Shown: positions 25,378 through 34,354 of the stretch, one piece after another | How positions within the stretch are numbered: the first letter of the stretch is position 1 | Layout: the number at the start of each line of letters is the position of its first letter | Assembly (NCBI GenBank): GCA_001897755.1 | Contig: MKUJ01000019.1 | Span: forward strand, 3,437-51,293 | Origin: Afipia sp. 64-13 | GTDB taxonomy: Bacteria > Pseudomonadota > Alphaproteobacteria > Rhizobiales > Xanthobacteraceae | Reading direction: 5' to 3' | DNA length: 47,857 nucleotides | Position numbers and translations under genes: made by a program | Notes under the pieces: model-generated | What the model was told of the DNA's origin: nothing | The model's database searches: none | The model's input: the letters and a program-made list of their open reading frames with translations, nothing else

Positions 25378-25730
25378 GCGTTACGGGTGGCCTTCTCACG
25401 CACGAGGTTGCCGGCTACATCGAGGCCGACACCCAGCCCAAGCTGCCGCCGCCGGGCAAAGAAGGCGTCCTCGTCAGATCCGGGCCGCCCCATCTTCTCA
25501 ACAAAGCCGTCGAGCCAGACATCCTTCTCCTCGTCGGTGAGATTCGTTGTCTCAATGTCACCGACGAGCGCGGCGGTGATCCGGGCATGATCGAAATTGC
25601 CGGATTTTTCGATAGCGCGGCCGATGCGCACCCAATGGGCGATCTGGCCGGCGATCGAGCGGCTCTGCAACTCGGATTCGCGACGCACAATCTTCATGAT
25701 GTCGTCACCAAGCTTGATGGACTGGGCCAT
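25374..25730 (-). CDS. ParD-like antitoxin
   Basis: 118 residues beginning MAQSIKLGDDIMKIVRRESELQSRSIAGQIAHWVRIGRAIEKSG, a ribbon-helix-helix-like DNA-binding N-terminus of the ParD_like family. The C-terminal part (ETTNLTDEEKDVWLDGFVEKMG ... GVGLDVAGNLV) would wrap the toxin. Such antitoxins are regularly paired with zeta-like kinases, as here, and repress their own promoter. A 33-bp palindrome lies directly upstream. With the toxin broken, the antitoxin is now an orphan. Confidence 0.8.
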   Translation of the reverse strand: MAQSIKLGDDIMKIVRRESELQSRSIAGQIAHWVRIGRAIEKSGNFDHARITAALVGDIETTNLTDEEKDVWLDGFVEKMGRPGSDEDAFFARRRQLGLGVGLDVAGNLVREKATRNA

Positions 25731-25742
25731 GGGTCACCTTCT

Positions 25743-25775
25743 GAAAACAAGGTAGCATTTTGCTGCCTTGTTTTC
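25743..25775 (-). promoter_or_regulatory. operator palindrome of the toxin-antitoxin module
   Basis: Two 15-bp arms, GAAAACAAGGTAGCA and TGCTGCCTTGTTTTC, around TTT, with a single mismatched pair. It starts 13 bp upstream of the antitoxin start codon, where a self-repressing antitoxin would bind. Confidence 0.7.
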
Positions 25776-25794
25776 AAACGTGTCCTTCGCCTGG

Positions 25795-25855
25795 TGTTGT
25801 TCCCCTCATAAGATTGCAGTTCATCGCAAATGACCGTCGCGTCGCACCCCATAAG
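25795..25855 (+). repeat. candidate second end of the element-1 family, facing right
   Basis: TGT at 25795 is followed after 6 nt by CCTCATAAG (25804) and then by CCCCATAAG (25847). The terminal geometry TGT + 6 nt + CC(C/T)CATAA is exactly that of the 23538 end, in the opposite orientation. Only two sites are seen and no opposing partner end, so this could be a relic. Confidence 0.4.
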
Positions 25856-25890
25856 ACCGTCGCGGTTTTGGCGGCGAAACGACGGCCCAT

Positions 25891-26820
25891 CTATCGCGGT
25901 CCGGGGCTCGGCAATTTGATGCCCAGAATGTCAGAAAGGAAATCGGCAGATTGTACCGCCCGTTCGGCCAAATCACCGAGGGCCTCTTCGTCGAGCGTGT
26001 CCAGCTTCTTCTTCACGACTTCGTCCGTGATGTTTTCGGCCTTCAATTTGGCGTCGATGACGCGCCTGCAGGCCGATGTAAAACCGCTATCGTGGCCCTT
26101 CCCGTAGCCCAGGTCGAAACCTTGATCGTACACGTCCTTAAATAGCGCGCTTTCCTCAATATTGACCTGCAACACTTTCTCGAACTCCTTCAATTCCGTG
26201 GGCGGCAGCCTTCTCAAAATTGCAGCGATCAGGAACATCGCCGACGCCTCCCGCCAAAACCAATCCTTCTGACGAGATATGTTCCGTATTCTAAGCGCGA
26301 CCCGTCGCCATTCATTAATGTCGACCGATCTCTTGCATAGAACACCTATGATCCAGTCCTGAGGATTGTCGCTTCTCAGCAACTCATCAGCCGCCGCCTC
26401 GAACTCCTTGATGTCTCGCAGGGTGAAACGAAAGCGAAGACTGTCCTGGGAGATTCTCGAGACCATATTGGGCGAGCTTTCCCCGATATACAGGACGGTT
26501 TGAACGACGCGTCGCTCACCCTCATGGAGAGCGTTGCCAAAATAGTCCTCGATAATTCCCTGATAGTAGCCGAGCATTCTCCATGGCATCTCAGCCTGGT
26601 TTTTTGATTGAAACTCGACATGGTAAAAAACACCGTTGTATTCCGTCAGAGAATCGACGGTCAAACCGGCAAGGCCGCTTAGCTCCTCTGATCGCCGTTC
26701 ACCCTCGGGAGGAATACTTAGCAACCATTTGAGACCACTGTTCGGAACAGAAAACGCCTTCTTCAGTAGAATGTCATATTTTGGAAAGTTCTTGCTCAAT
26801 TGAGAGATTCGGGGAGGCAT
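25891..26820 (-). CDS. Rpn-family (PD-(D/E)XK) nuclease-like protein
   Basis: 309 residues. The N-terminus FPKYDILLKKAFSVPNSGLKWLL and the core VDSLTEYNGVFYHVEFQS carry the Asp56...Glu69-x-Gln71 pattern of the Rpn/transposase_31 family, whose members cut DNA and promote recombination or act in defence. The middle is helical, and a short Gly-rich stretch (DQGFDLGYGKGHDSG) precedes a charged helical C-terminus (KKKLDTLDEEALGDLAERA), as is common in these proteins. It follows the TPR-PIN gene by 72 bp on the same strand and may share its transcript. Confidence 0.8.
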   Translation of the reverse strand: MPPRISQLSKNFPKYDILLKKAFSVPNSGLKWLLSIPPEGERRSEELSGLAGLTVDSLTEYNGVFYHVEFQSKNQAEMPWRMLGYYQGIIEDYFGNALHEGERRVVQTVLYIGESSPNMVSRISQDSLRFRFTLRDIKEFEAAADELLRSDNPQDWIIGVLCKRSVDINEWRRVALRIRNISRQKDWFWREASAMFLIAAILRRLPPTELKEFEKVLQVNIEESALFKDVYDQGFDLGYGKGHDSGFTSACRRVIDAKLKAENITDEVVKKKLDTLDEEALGDLAERAVQSADFLSDILGIKLPSPGPR

Positions 26821-26892
26821 TGAATGCTGTTCGCTTTAGTTGGGTGAGCGACACCATGCCAATCTAATACCGAAGATCTCGTTACACCCGTC

Positions 26893-29800
26893 TCATCGCC
26901 TCTTTCGCCTACGCTTTGCTATTTTCTGCACGTCCGATGACGCGGATCCCACCAATAAATCTTTCTCGGTAATAAAATGACCTCGTAACCACTCGGCCAG
27001 GTATCTGGCCAGGCCGCGGTTGCGTTCGCTCCACGAGATAACTTCAATTAGGGTCGGAGCCCAATCGGAGGTTCGGTGCGCGAGGAGTGCCGTCAGACCG
27101 AGACCCGTTACCGTCTGCGCCCTATGCTTCGGAAAATTCTGTTTCGGTGGCCACAACAAATTCAGGAAATCATGGAACACCGACAGGTGCGACGGCATTT
27201 CCGCCTTCGGCCCAGCCAGAAAACGCAATGCCACTTGAAGACCAGGAAAGCCTTCCTGATCTTGTCGTGCGATCAAATAAAGTAACCCTCCGGTCAAGGC
27301 GATGTGGTCGTGCCCGCGCTCGGCTAGGCACACTACGCTCTTGGCATAATCCGAAGGAGTGAGATGTTTAGCTCCGCACGCGGCGGAGAGCGCAATTTGG
27401 AGCCAGATCCCGTCGCATTTGACGGCCAAAGACGAAAAATCGCGATAACGCAGGTCGTCAGACAATAGAATTGAGTTGGTTTCAACGGCAAGAAGCGCAG
27501 CATCCAAAAAATGGCTCCCGCCTACAGTGAGAAGCATCTCTGCAGGTTCTGAAAGATCGTCTGGAACGACGACGGGAACGACTTCGCAATTTACCTCGAT
27601 GGCGTCGCGAATACGCTTTAAAGCCGCGATTTGCGCGTCGCGAAATTCATCGGTGATCTCGTTTTTGTAGAATTGCCCGTCGCGATAGCTAAGCGTCATC
27701 TGCTCTCTACCCCGACCCTCTTCCGCATGGTGTATCATGCGGTCGATCATTCCAAACGTCGAACCCGGCGTACGCAACGATCCAAAGAAGGATTTCAGGG
27801 AAGGAAGCACCTCAATCTCGGCGGCAACCCATGCGGTATAGGGGTCGAGGACAGCCCCCTTTCCACGATAGCAGTTTACCAATAAGTGTGCCCGATCACG
27901 CTCCGGTCCGTTCCCCACGCAAGTGATGATCAGCCCGCCGAGTTGCCGGACATATTGAGCGAAACCTACGACATCTCCACCCTGCCCTCGTGCCGCGATG
28001 CCCAGCGGTACGGGCTTTTCCATATAACGACGAACCATCTCCGCATTTCGCTCGGCACCGCGCCGGACGACATCGAGCACGGTGTCGATATCTTCACCAA
28101 CCGTGTAACGAGCGATGCCAGGATTGTCAGGGAAGCGGGTTTCGAACTCCTCGAGAACACGAAGGTGCAGGTGCAGATACTTGTTGACGACCTCAGTCAC
28201 CGTCCAGACTTCGGGATGATCCTGCCCAAACTTGGCGATTTCGATTGTATCCCCCTGGCTCCGCCCAAGAACCCGGATTGCAATTCCCGATGTAGGAGAG
28301 AGAACGCGAATGCCAAAGAAGTCGCCGCCGTCGTCGATGACGAAATTCTGTTGCTGACCGTCCGACGCCTGTATCGATACGTAGGCTCCCACGCCCACAG
28401 TCGACATTGCAAACATCGGATTGGCTTCCAGCATTAGGCCTAGACCGGCGTAGCCAAGAACAACGCTCGCGTCATCGGCATGCCGGCGAACGAGGTCGTA
28501 GGCGACGGGGTACGCGCGCTCCGGATAGCCTCCCCGTGATACCTCTTGTGCGATCGCCATAATGTATTCAGGCGGACCAACGGATCGCGAAAGATCGAGC
28601 GAACCCAGCAGAGCACTTATGCTCTCGGTCTCTTGCGCGTGATGGAACGCTTGAAGGAGACGCAATGTAATGAATGCGTCCGTCGGATTTTCAGCTTGAA
28701 GGTGGCGAAGCAGATGGATCGCCTCGGGCAGTCTCCCTACGTCAAGGAGGACGCTGGCATGCGCCCTCGCGATTCCGCGCAGGTTTCGTAACCTCGCGGG
28801 TAGATTCTCGAAAAACTTCAGATTTCTTTGACGATGCGGGCGCTCGTTGGCATGGGCGACGGCCAACCGCTGATGTTCCAACTCGAATCCATCGAGTGGC
28901 AGGTGGCCATCGAGAAGTTGGATCACGGTGGTTGGCGAATTCGCCTTTTCGGCGTAGTTGGCGATCATCAACCGCGTTGCGATGTGACAATCGTCCGGAA
29001 CCGCCGCCACCGCGGCTTCCAATGTCGTTTGAGCCAGTTCGTCCAGGCCCTGATCGGTGGCCACCTGTGCAATTAGGATGAGGCCGCGCGGGCTATCGCG
29101 AAATGTTTCAGCGAGTGCCTCAAGCGGCGCTGGGTCGGTTGGGCTTCCGTCGGTAGGTCTTCCCTTCTCCACGATCGGAGCCAGCGCGATCACGGTCTCT
29201 GCGACTCGTTTCTCGGCATCTGGTACATTCGCTTTTTCTAACAGGGCGCCCGCGTTGCGCCAATCATTGTTGCCGAGTGCAATGATCCCTGCGTGAAATG
29301 CAAGGTCAGGATCATCCGGCACCAATGCGATCAATCGAGAAGCGAGCTTCATTTGATCGAAGCTCATCGCGATCATCACCGCATTGAGAATGATATCGGG
29401 ATAAGTTAATGCCTCATCTGCGATGCGTTCGGCGCGGGCCAGAGCGTTATCCCGATCGTGAAGCAGCCGATAGGCGATCATTGCATTGGCCAATGTCGAC
29501 AAGGCATCATCGAGTCGGCTCTTGAGAAGCCATGGTCGGGCTTGCCAGTCGGCGTCCAGAATCGCTACGGCTTCGGTGAGGCGCTCCCGCTGGTCCGTCC
29601 GATAAATCTGCGTCCGCTGAGCTTCTTCATCTCGCGCAATTTCATCTACGTATGAGGAAGCCACGAGCAATTTGAGATGATCCGACTCGGGAAAGCGATC
29701 GAGAGCGGATCGAACCCATTCCCACCATGCCGGAATAAGGTTGCGACCACGCAGGAAGATGCCCTGCGCCACGACCACTGGCTCTTTCTCGCGGAGGGCG

Positions 29801-30291
29801 TCCGGGATCCCTTCTAAGCCGTCCTTGATGCTGGGAACGTTCACCGCGATCTGAGGCAGGTAAGATGCAAGAAGTTCGTTCTCAGGATCGGCGGCTAGTC
29901 GTTCTCGGCCGAACTTGTAGGCTTCTTCGGCATCCCCGCGGAGCGATAGCGCCAAGGTACGATTTGCAACTGCGCGACGATCGTCAGGGGCTTCATCGTA
30001 CGCCTCCAATAACCAGCGAACGGCCTCCTCTGCGTCACCTCCCGCCAGGTGTTGCAGGCCGATGTTTGCTTTCGCCCGGAAGCGAATGACGGAACTCGCA
30101 TTCCTTGGCAGGCTATCGAGAAAGCTTTGAAACAGCCGAAGATTGGCACTTGGCTCGGTATTTTTCGCACTGTCTCTTAACGAGTCCAATTGATCGGAAA
30201 GATGCTGCTCGTGCGCTGGCACGGCGGCGCCGTTCAATTGTGACACGAGTTCCGGTCTTAAACCTACACTGTGGAGTGTCTGAAGGAGCAC
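26893..30291 (-). CDS. TPR - GreA/B C-terminal-like - PIN effector protein
   Basis: 1132 residues from GTG 30291. Residues 1-620 are tandem helical TPR-like repeats (ALLEAYDEAPDDRRAVANRTLAL and many similar). At about 630-690, VSIQASDGQQQNFVIDDGGDFFGIRVLSPTSGIAIRVLGRSQGDTIEI resembles the C-terminal domain of the transcript-cleavage factors GreA/GreB. Residues about 810-980 resemble a PIN nuclease (AVLDPYTAWVAAEIEVL ... LLSDDLRYRDF). This looks like a large RNA-cleaving conflict protein, with the TPRs as sensor or scaffold and PIN as effector. The frame stays open without any start codon through 30432 and beyond, so the real N-terminus is probably the upstream adaptor joined by frameshifting. 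The basic tail is KIAKRRRKRR. Confidence 0.75.
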   Translation of the reverse strand: MLLQTLHSVGLRPELVSQLNGAAVPAHEQHLSDQLDSLRDSAKNTEPSANLRLFQSFLDSLPRNASSVIRFRAKANIGLQHLAGGDAEEAVRWLLEAYDEAPDDRRAVANRTLALSLRGDAEEAYKFGRERLAADPENELLASYLPQIAVNVPSIKDGLEGIPDALREKEPVVVAQGIFLRGRNLIPAWWEWVRSALDRFPESDHLKLLVASSYVDEIARDEEAQRTQIYRTDQRERLTEAVAILDADWQARPWLLKSRLDDALSTLANAMIAYRLLHDRDNALARAERIADEALTYPDIILNAVMIAMSFDQMKLASRLIALVPDDPDLAFHAGIIALGNNDWRNAGALLEKANVPDAEKRVAETVIALAPIVEKGRPTDGSPTDPAPLEALAETFRDSPRGLILIAQVATDQGLDELAQTTLEAAVAAVPDDCHIATRLMIANYAEKANSPTTVIQLLDGHLPLDGFELEHQRLAVAHANERPHRQRNLKFFENLPARLRNLRGIARAHASVLLDVGRLPEAIHLLRHLQAENPTDAFITLRLLQAFHHAQETESISALLGSLDLSRSVGPPEYIMAIAQEVSRGGYPERAYPVAYDLVRRHADDASVVLGYAGLGLMLEANPMFAMSTVGVGAYVSIQASDGQQQNFVIDDGGDFFGIRVLSPTSGIAIRVLGRSQGDTIEIAKFGQDHPEVWTVTEVVNKYLHLHLRVLEEFETRFPDNPGIARYTVGEDIDTVLDVVRRGAERNAEMVRRYMEKPVPLGIAARGQGGDVVGFAQYVRQLGGLIITCVGNGPERDRAHLLVNCYRGKGAVLDPYTAWVAAEIEVLPSLKSFFGSLRTPGSTFGMIDRMIHHAEEGRGREQMTLSYRDGQFYKNEITDEFRDAQIAALKRIRDAIEVNCEVVPVVVPDDLSEPAEMLLTVGGSHFLDAALLAVETNSILLSDDLRYRDFSSLAVKCDGIWLQIALSAACGAKHLTPSDYAKSVVCLAERGHDHIALTGGLLYLIARQDQEGFPGLQVALRFLAGPKAEMPSHLSVFHDFLNLLWPPKQNFPKHRAQTVTGLGLTALLAHRTSDWAPTLIEVISWSERNRGLARYLAEWLRGHFITEKDLLVGSASSDVQKIAKRRRKRR

Positions 30292-30397
30292 AGCCTGGAG
30301 TTGGACCGTGTCATGACCGATATTGTTGACGATGATATTTTGCCCGGCATGCGCTTCGATGCGGACGCCGGAGAAGGCCTGATCCGTATTCGTAACT

Positions 30398-30438
30398 GGC
30401 GCGCTGTTCGGACCGGCGAGCGCGCCGGCTATTTTCCC
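30398..30438 (-). promoter_or_regulatory. candidate -1 programmed ribosomal frameshift signal
   Basis: On the minus strand the adaptor frame ends CCG GGA AAA TAG. G GGA AAA (30438-30432) is an in-phase X XXY YYZ slippery heptamer touching the stop. Five nt further a perfect 8-bp stem GGCGCGCT/AGCGCGCC (30426-30419 with 30405-30398) closes a 13-nt loop; a competing 6-bp stem CCGGCG/CGCCGG also forms. The -1 frame is exactly the frame of the TPR-PIN protein and is open throughout. The alternative is a simple indel in the A run. Confidence 0.5.
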
Positions 30439-30890
30439 GGATCGCTCCCGGCGTCCATTCGGAAGCCTTCAATGGTGACGTCATTCGCCGCCTTTACCTT
30501 GGCGACGATCTCGCGGGCACCTTCAATGTTACGAATGAGGGCGTTGCCCCCGGCTTCGATGTCAAGTCCAACGCGCGCGTGTGCAACCTTGGTGGCTGCG
30601 GCGTCGTCTTTCAAGGCCTTCAATAGCGTCTCGACAAAAGGATGGATCTGGGTCGCTTCATCGGGGTCGAGCCTCTCCCCGACGTAGCGCTCGAGGTCAG
30701 CTTTGCCCTCCTCCTGCGTGGAAGCATCATCAAGCTTGATCAGAGCCTTGGCGGCACGCGGGCCGAACAGTTCGCTGACTTTCTCCTTGAGCTTCCGATA
30801 CGCGTCCTTGGTACCCTCCTTAACGAGTTCGTTGCCTGCCGCTGCGGCACCAGCCAGAAGGAGCGTCGTGAGTGTAATGGGTTCAGGCAT
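30429..30890 (-). CDS. helical adaptor-like protein upstream of the TPR-PIN effector
   Basis: 153 residues from ATG 30890 (GGAGGA 3 nt upstream). It begins with a hydrophobic helix (ITLTTLLLAGAAAAGNELV) and continues with KDAYRKLKEKVSELFG and amphipathic helices, then GLDIEAGGNALIRNIEGAREI and NDVTIEGFRMDAG. Small N-terminal modules of this look are known as effector-associated adaptors in conflict systems. Read through the -1 signal, its C-terminus would continue into GQNIIVNNIG and then the TPR domain, giving a single protein of about 1332 residues. Function inferred: oligomerisation or recruitment domain of that effector. Confidence 0.65.
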   Translation of the reverse strand: MPEPITLTTLLLAGAAAAGNELVKEGTKDAYRKLKEKVSELFGPRAAKALIKLDDASTQEEGKADLERYVGERLDPDEATQIHPFVETLLKALKDDAAATKVAHARVGLDIEAGGNALIRNIEGAREIVAKVKAANDVTIEGFRMDAGSDPGK

Positions 30891-31076
30891 GATTCCTCCG
30901 AATAGCGGGCGCATCAAGTATTCGATTTTCCGTTTCTTCGACCGGATTCGATTATGCTCATAAATTTAGAATAGGTCGGAATGCTGGGGTCAATCACGAA
31001 TAAGTAGGCGACTCTGCAAGTCAAGCAACTCATGCTCCCAAACTTCCGCAGCGGAGATGCTCAGCCCTTCTTGGAT

Positions 31077-32630
31077 CTACACATAGAATTTGAACGGCTG
31101 TTTTTCGGCACCTTTGGCACTTCCCATCGATAGAACGTCGCCGACCTTGTCGGCGAACCGGACAGTTACAGGAAGACCGTCGTTGAAATTGCAAGCATTG
31201 TAGTTGATCTTGGTGAGGCCCATGATGTCCCCAAGAACATCCTTTAAATTCGGCGTCTTCTGGCTGCTTCGCAACACAGAGACAAAAATCGGATTGGGCG
31301 TCTCTGGCCCGATATATGTATCGAGCTGCGGCACATAACCCGTCGTCCAGAGATAGGCATTTTGCTCGTCGAGAAGGATGGCGGTGCCACGCAAGACCGG
31401 ATAGTCGCCATTTCGAAACAGTTTGGTTTCACCATGCGTGGTTCTGATCCGAACGCCGACCAGGGTAGTTTCTTTTGTCACCGCGCTCTCAAACGCGGCC
31501 CATTCGTCGTCCCTGAAGGTTGTTCGTCCGTGGATAAATAGCTCTTTCGGCGGACCGCCGTGCTTGTCACGATAGGTTTCGAGAACCTGATTGATCAGGT
31601 TTTTGGCCGCGTCCGGTTTCAAATGAAATTCGTTTCGTCCCGTCTGCCAAGGTCCGTTTGCGCCTCTGAAAACGATACCGTCACCTTCGGCAAGGAACAT
31701 CTGCGCGGCACAACAGGCGTGCTCGTTCGGATCGTTCGGCAGAATCTTGTAAACGAGTCCGATGTAGGCAACGCCCGGTCTTGCACTCGCCAGCTTCCAG
31801 GGCGGATCAGGCTGAGTCTTGTAGTAGAGGCCTGTCGCGAGATTCCAGCCGACGGTCGCGGGGTCTTGCAGACGCCGCTGTTGGAATCCAGCCTTGTTTA
31901 GAAACGCATCGGGCGCAAGCGTCGTTTCACGAATAAGCTGCGAAGTGAAGTTCAGCTTGAGAAACGCTACCTTGGCTTGCCGATGAAAATCCGGAACGTC
32001 ATCAAATATTTCTTCGCCGGATTGGTCGATGACGTCCTCGAGCAATGGCAGGTCGGCCCGCTCCGCTTGCTTCTTCCCGAAATCACCTTTCACGAGCGGC
32101 AAACCAGTGCGCTTCGCCTGGGGCTTGCATCGCTCGAAAACGATTTCGGGCAAGATAAGGAGCCACACGTCAACCCGGCGTTCCTCGTTCTTGGTGTGAG
32201 CTTCTACCTTGGCAGTGTATATCTCGATCGCCTTGCGGACGGCCTCATGTAAATTCAAGGTGCGGGTGGCGCTATCCAGTTCCTTGGCATCGATCTCATA
32301 GGCAACAATTTCAGCCGGATCGAACGAGATTCCAAAAGCTTCTTCGATTCCCGGAAAGTTCGAGAGATGAAGCCGTTCTTGTTTCTCGCCCCGCTTGGGC
32401 GGCGGCACTTCAATACGACGTTTGATTTTTTCAGCCCACGTCCGGAAGTGTGCGATACCTTCGGGACGCCCGATCACCCCGATCGAAATATGTGGCGTTT
32501 TTGACCGTTTACGGTGCGGTCCAAACAAGAACAGCCCGTCTTTTGGATATGCGCTCGTCTGACCGTAGGAAAACTCGAGCGGCGGCTCCGGAATGTGGAT
32601 TACCGGAAGAGATGTTTCGTTGAGTTTCAT
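31077..32630 (-). CDS. short prokaryotic Argonaute (SPARTA subunit)
   Basis: 517 residues with MID and PIWI domains only. The C-terminus is diagnostic: [12 protein letters not shown] ... [38 protein letters not shown], the PIWI motif with LT..N(Y/W)N and P.T. The DEDX slicer residues are not apparent at the expected strands ([18 protein letters not shown]), as usual for catalytically inactive short Agos. It overlaps the TIR-APAZ gene by 4 bp, the standard SPARTA layout. In such systems guide-loaded Ago recognises invader nucleic acid and switches on the partner TIR domain, which destroys NAD(P)+. Confidence 0.9.
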   Translation of the reverse strand: MKLNETSLPVIHIPEPPLEFSYGQTSAYPKDGLFLFGPHRKRSKTPHISIGVIGRPEGIAHFRTWAEKIKRRIEVPPPKRGEKQERLHLSNFPGIEEAFGISFDPAEIVAYEIDAKELDSATRTLNLHEAVRKAIEIYTAKVEAHTKNEERRVDVWLLILPEIVFERCKPQAKRTGLPLVKGDFGKKQAERADLPLLEDVIDQSGEEIFDDVPDFHRQAKVAFLKLNFTSQLIRETTLAPDAFLNKAGFQQRRLQDPATVGWNLATGLYYKTQPDPPWKLASARPGVAYIGLVYKILPNDPNEHACCAAQMFLAEGDGIVFRGANGPWQTGRNEFHLKPDAAKNLINQVLETYRDKHGGPPKELFIHGRTTFRDDEWAAFESAVTKETTLVGVRIRTTHGETKLFRNGDYPVLRGTAILLDEQNAYLWTTGYVPQLDTYIGPETPNPIFVSVLRSSQKTPNLKDVLGDIMGLTKINYNACNFNDGLPVTVRFADKVGDVLSMGSAKGAEKQPFKFYV

Positions 32631-34015
32631 TCGGACTCGTCCTCTTCCGTGACGGGACCGGTCAGCGTCGAATCGTCGGCTTCCTCGGCGGCATCATCGA
32701 TCTCGTCCGGCAGATCAGTGGTCACTGGGGAGGTAAAGAAAATCGGGATCGCGTCGAGCTTGATGACGGCCTCCGATCCAACCGCGAGATTAATATAAGG
32801 AGACTCCCCGACGAGCAGTTCGAGGAAAGCTCGTTGTCGGCCGTGCCATTGCTTGTTGCGCCATCCCTTGCAAACCGAACGACGCAACCGATGCTGAGCG
32901 GAGGCTTCCTTGAGGACCGGTCCGGATTCCTTGCCGTTGACTTCGGAGAACAGAACGCGGGACTTCAGCCGAAAGTGATAGTACGGCCAAAAGACGGGCG
33001 TTGCCGTGATGCCGAATGACCAGACATGTTTTTTTGCGATGTTACGAAGCATTGACGAGCGTTTTTCGCCTTGCGTGCCCCAGTTTACGCGCTGACCAAT
33101 TGCGGTCTGGTCTTTCGTGATGTGAAAGGCGCAACTCTTCGAATATTCGAAGCGCAGGAGTCCCATCTTGGTTGCCCACGCCTCCCATGCCTCACGAAAA
33201 ATGGTTTGAACCCAATTCGATGCTTCTCGAGGCAGTATCTTACGATCCGGTATCCCTTCCTTGACGAAGGACAGGGTGTCCGTTTCTGAAACCAATTCAA
33301 ATGTTCCCACATGGGAGAGCTTCTCGTTCACATCCTCAACTGATGCGAATGTAAAAAAGCCGCGCTCATGAACATGTGCGTGATACTCAAATTTCTCGCA
33401 CGCCTTGGCAAACTGGCCGTGATCAATGGCGCCTTTTGGCGAGACGTACCGGATCGTGTCCGGCACTTCGACGACGCGCAGCCAATTGGACGTCAGTGGC
33501 TCCGGTTCGTTCTTGATCTGAATGGAGTTGCGTCGACGATATTGTTCCCAGTTGGGGCTGATCCGGATGGATGAAGGATCGCGAGGTACACCTTGCCTTT
33601 CCAGGGCATCCAACAGTTCGTTCAGGCCCGCCGCCCAGCTCTTGGAGAAGTCGACGTATTGAAGTTCGCCAATACCGAAGACTTTCTTATAGGGTTCGAT
33701 TCTCAGCGGGATGATGAATTTCGGATCCTTGAGTTCTTTCACCAGATCTTCGGCGATGCCGATTTCTTCCTGAACGCCATTGCGCGCGAGGCTTGCATCC
33801 CGCCCGCACAACAACATCTTGATTGCCCGGGATTGAAGCGTGGTCGTCAGTTCTTGCCTCCACCGGACGCCCGGATCGAGACGGATAATATCGGCATAGA
33901 CGGTGTAGCCAGCGGCCTCCAGGCGTGGCGCCAGCCAAAGGGTAAACTCATCGTCGCCGGGGGTTGCTTTGCTTATGAAAACAACGTTCCGCGGAGGAAC
34001 AGGACTATCAGTCAT
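32627..34015 (-). CDS. TIR-APAZ protein (SPARTA NADase subunit)
   Basis: 462 residues. Residues 8-135 form a TIR domain: [34 protein letters not shown], then [24 protein letters not shown] with Glu84 at the catalytic NADase position, and the strand FIIPLRIEP. The rest fits APAZ, the domain that binds short Argonautes and replaces PAZ, including [14 protein letters not shown] and [34 protein letters not shown]. It ends in an acidic tail and overlaps the Ago start, so both are translated together. Likely role: abortive-type defence by NAD+ depletion when the complex detects plasmid or phage transcripts. Confidence 0.9.
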   Translation of the reverse strand: MTDSPVPPRNVVFISKATPGDDEFTLWLAPRLEAAGYTVYADIIRLDPGVRWRQELTTTLQSRAIKMLLCGRDASLARNGVQEEIGIAEDLVKELKDPKFIIPLRIEPYKKVFGIGELQYVDFSKSWAAGLNELLDALERQGVPRDPSSIRISPNWEQYRRRNSIQIKNEPEPLTSNWLRVVEVPDTIRYVSPKGAIDHGQFAKACEKFEYHAHVHERGFFTFASVEDVNEKLSHVGTFELVSETDTLSFVKEGIPDRKILPREASNWVQTIFREAWEAWATKMGLLRFEYSKSCAFHITKDQTAIGQRVNWGTQGEKRSSMLRNIAKKHVWSFGITATPVFWPYYHFRLKSRVLFSEVNGKESGPVLKEASAQHRLRRSVCKGWRNKQWHGRQRAFLELLVGESPYINLAVGSEAVIKLDAIPIFFTSPVTTDLPDEIDDAAEEADDSTLTGPVTEEDESE

Positions 34016-34101
34016 TCAAATACACTAACCGAATCACAGCCTGCGGTTGTAAACCGTACAATTGATTTGCCAATTGCCGAAATCGTAACTGGCGGCAATC
34101 C

Positions 34102-34305
34102 CTACCCGTTGTAGCAATTGAAGCGGCCGTGGCGTACGCCCCTGACGAATCCTTGCGAGACGCTCCTTTCCAGATCCCGCTCGATCAAGACCAACGTCCG
34201 GATGGCGCTGCGCATATCGCCGCCATGGGCCGCGATGACCTGATCCACGGCCGTATCGAGCCATTCCGATTCAGAGACGGAATCGGCTTCAGCTGCTTCA
34301 GGCAT
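34102..34305 (-). CDS. small conserved rhizobial-type hypothetical protein
   Basis: 67 residues: acidic N-terminus (MPEAAEADSVSESEWLD), helix AVDQVIAAHGGDMRSAIRTLVLIERDLE, then SQGFVRGVRHGRFNCYNG. Short proteins with the pattern A(V)DQ.I.AC.GD.R.A.R.L...... are frequent in Bradyrhizobium-like genomes; no function is known. It is divergent from the broken small gene next to it, a pairing I regard as backbone DNA predating the transposon events. Ends 86 bp upstream of the SPARTA start on the same strand. Confidence 0.65.
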   Translation of the reverse strand: MPEAAEADSVSESEWLDTAVDQVIAAHGGDMRSAIRTLVLIERDLERSVSQGFVRGVRHGRFNCYNG

Positions 34306-34354
34306 CGTGAGTTCCTAATTGACCTTGATCGAACCATGTTCTTATTTTGTTCTC

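Noticed and set aside
30901-31076. Gene or RNA between the short Argonaute and the adaptor
   Set aside because: Only a possible minus-strand promoter (TTGACC near 30990) is seen; no structured RNA or frame stands out.
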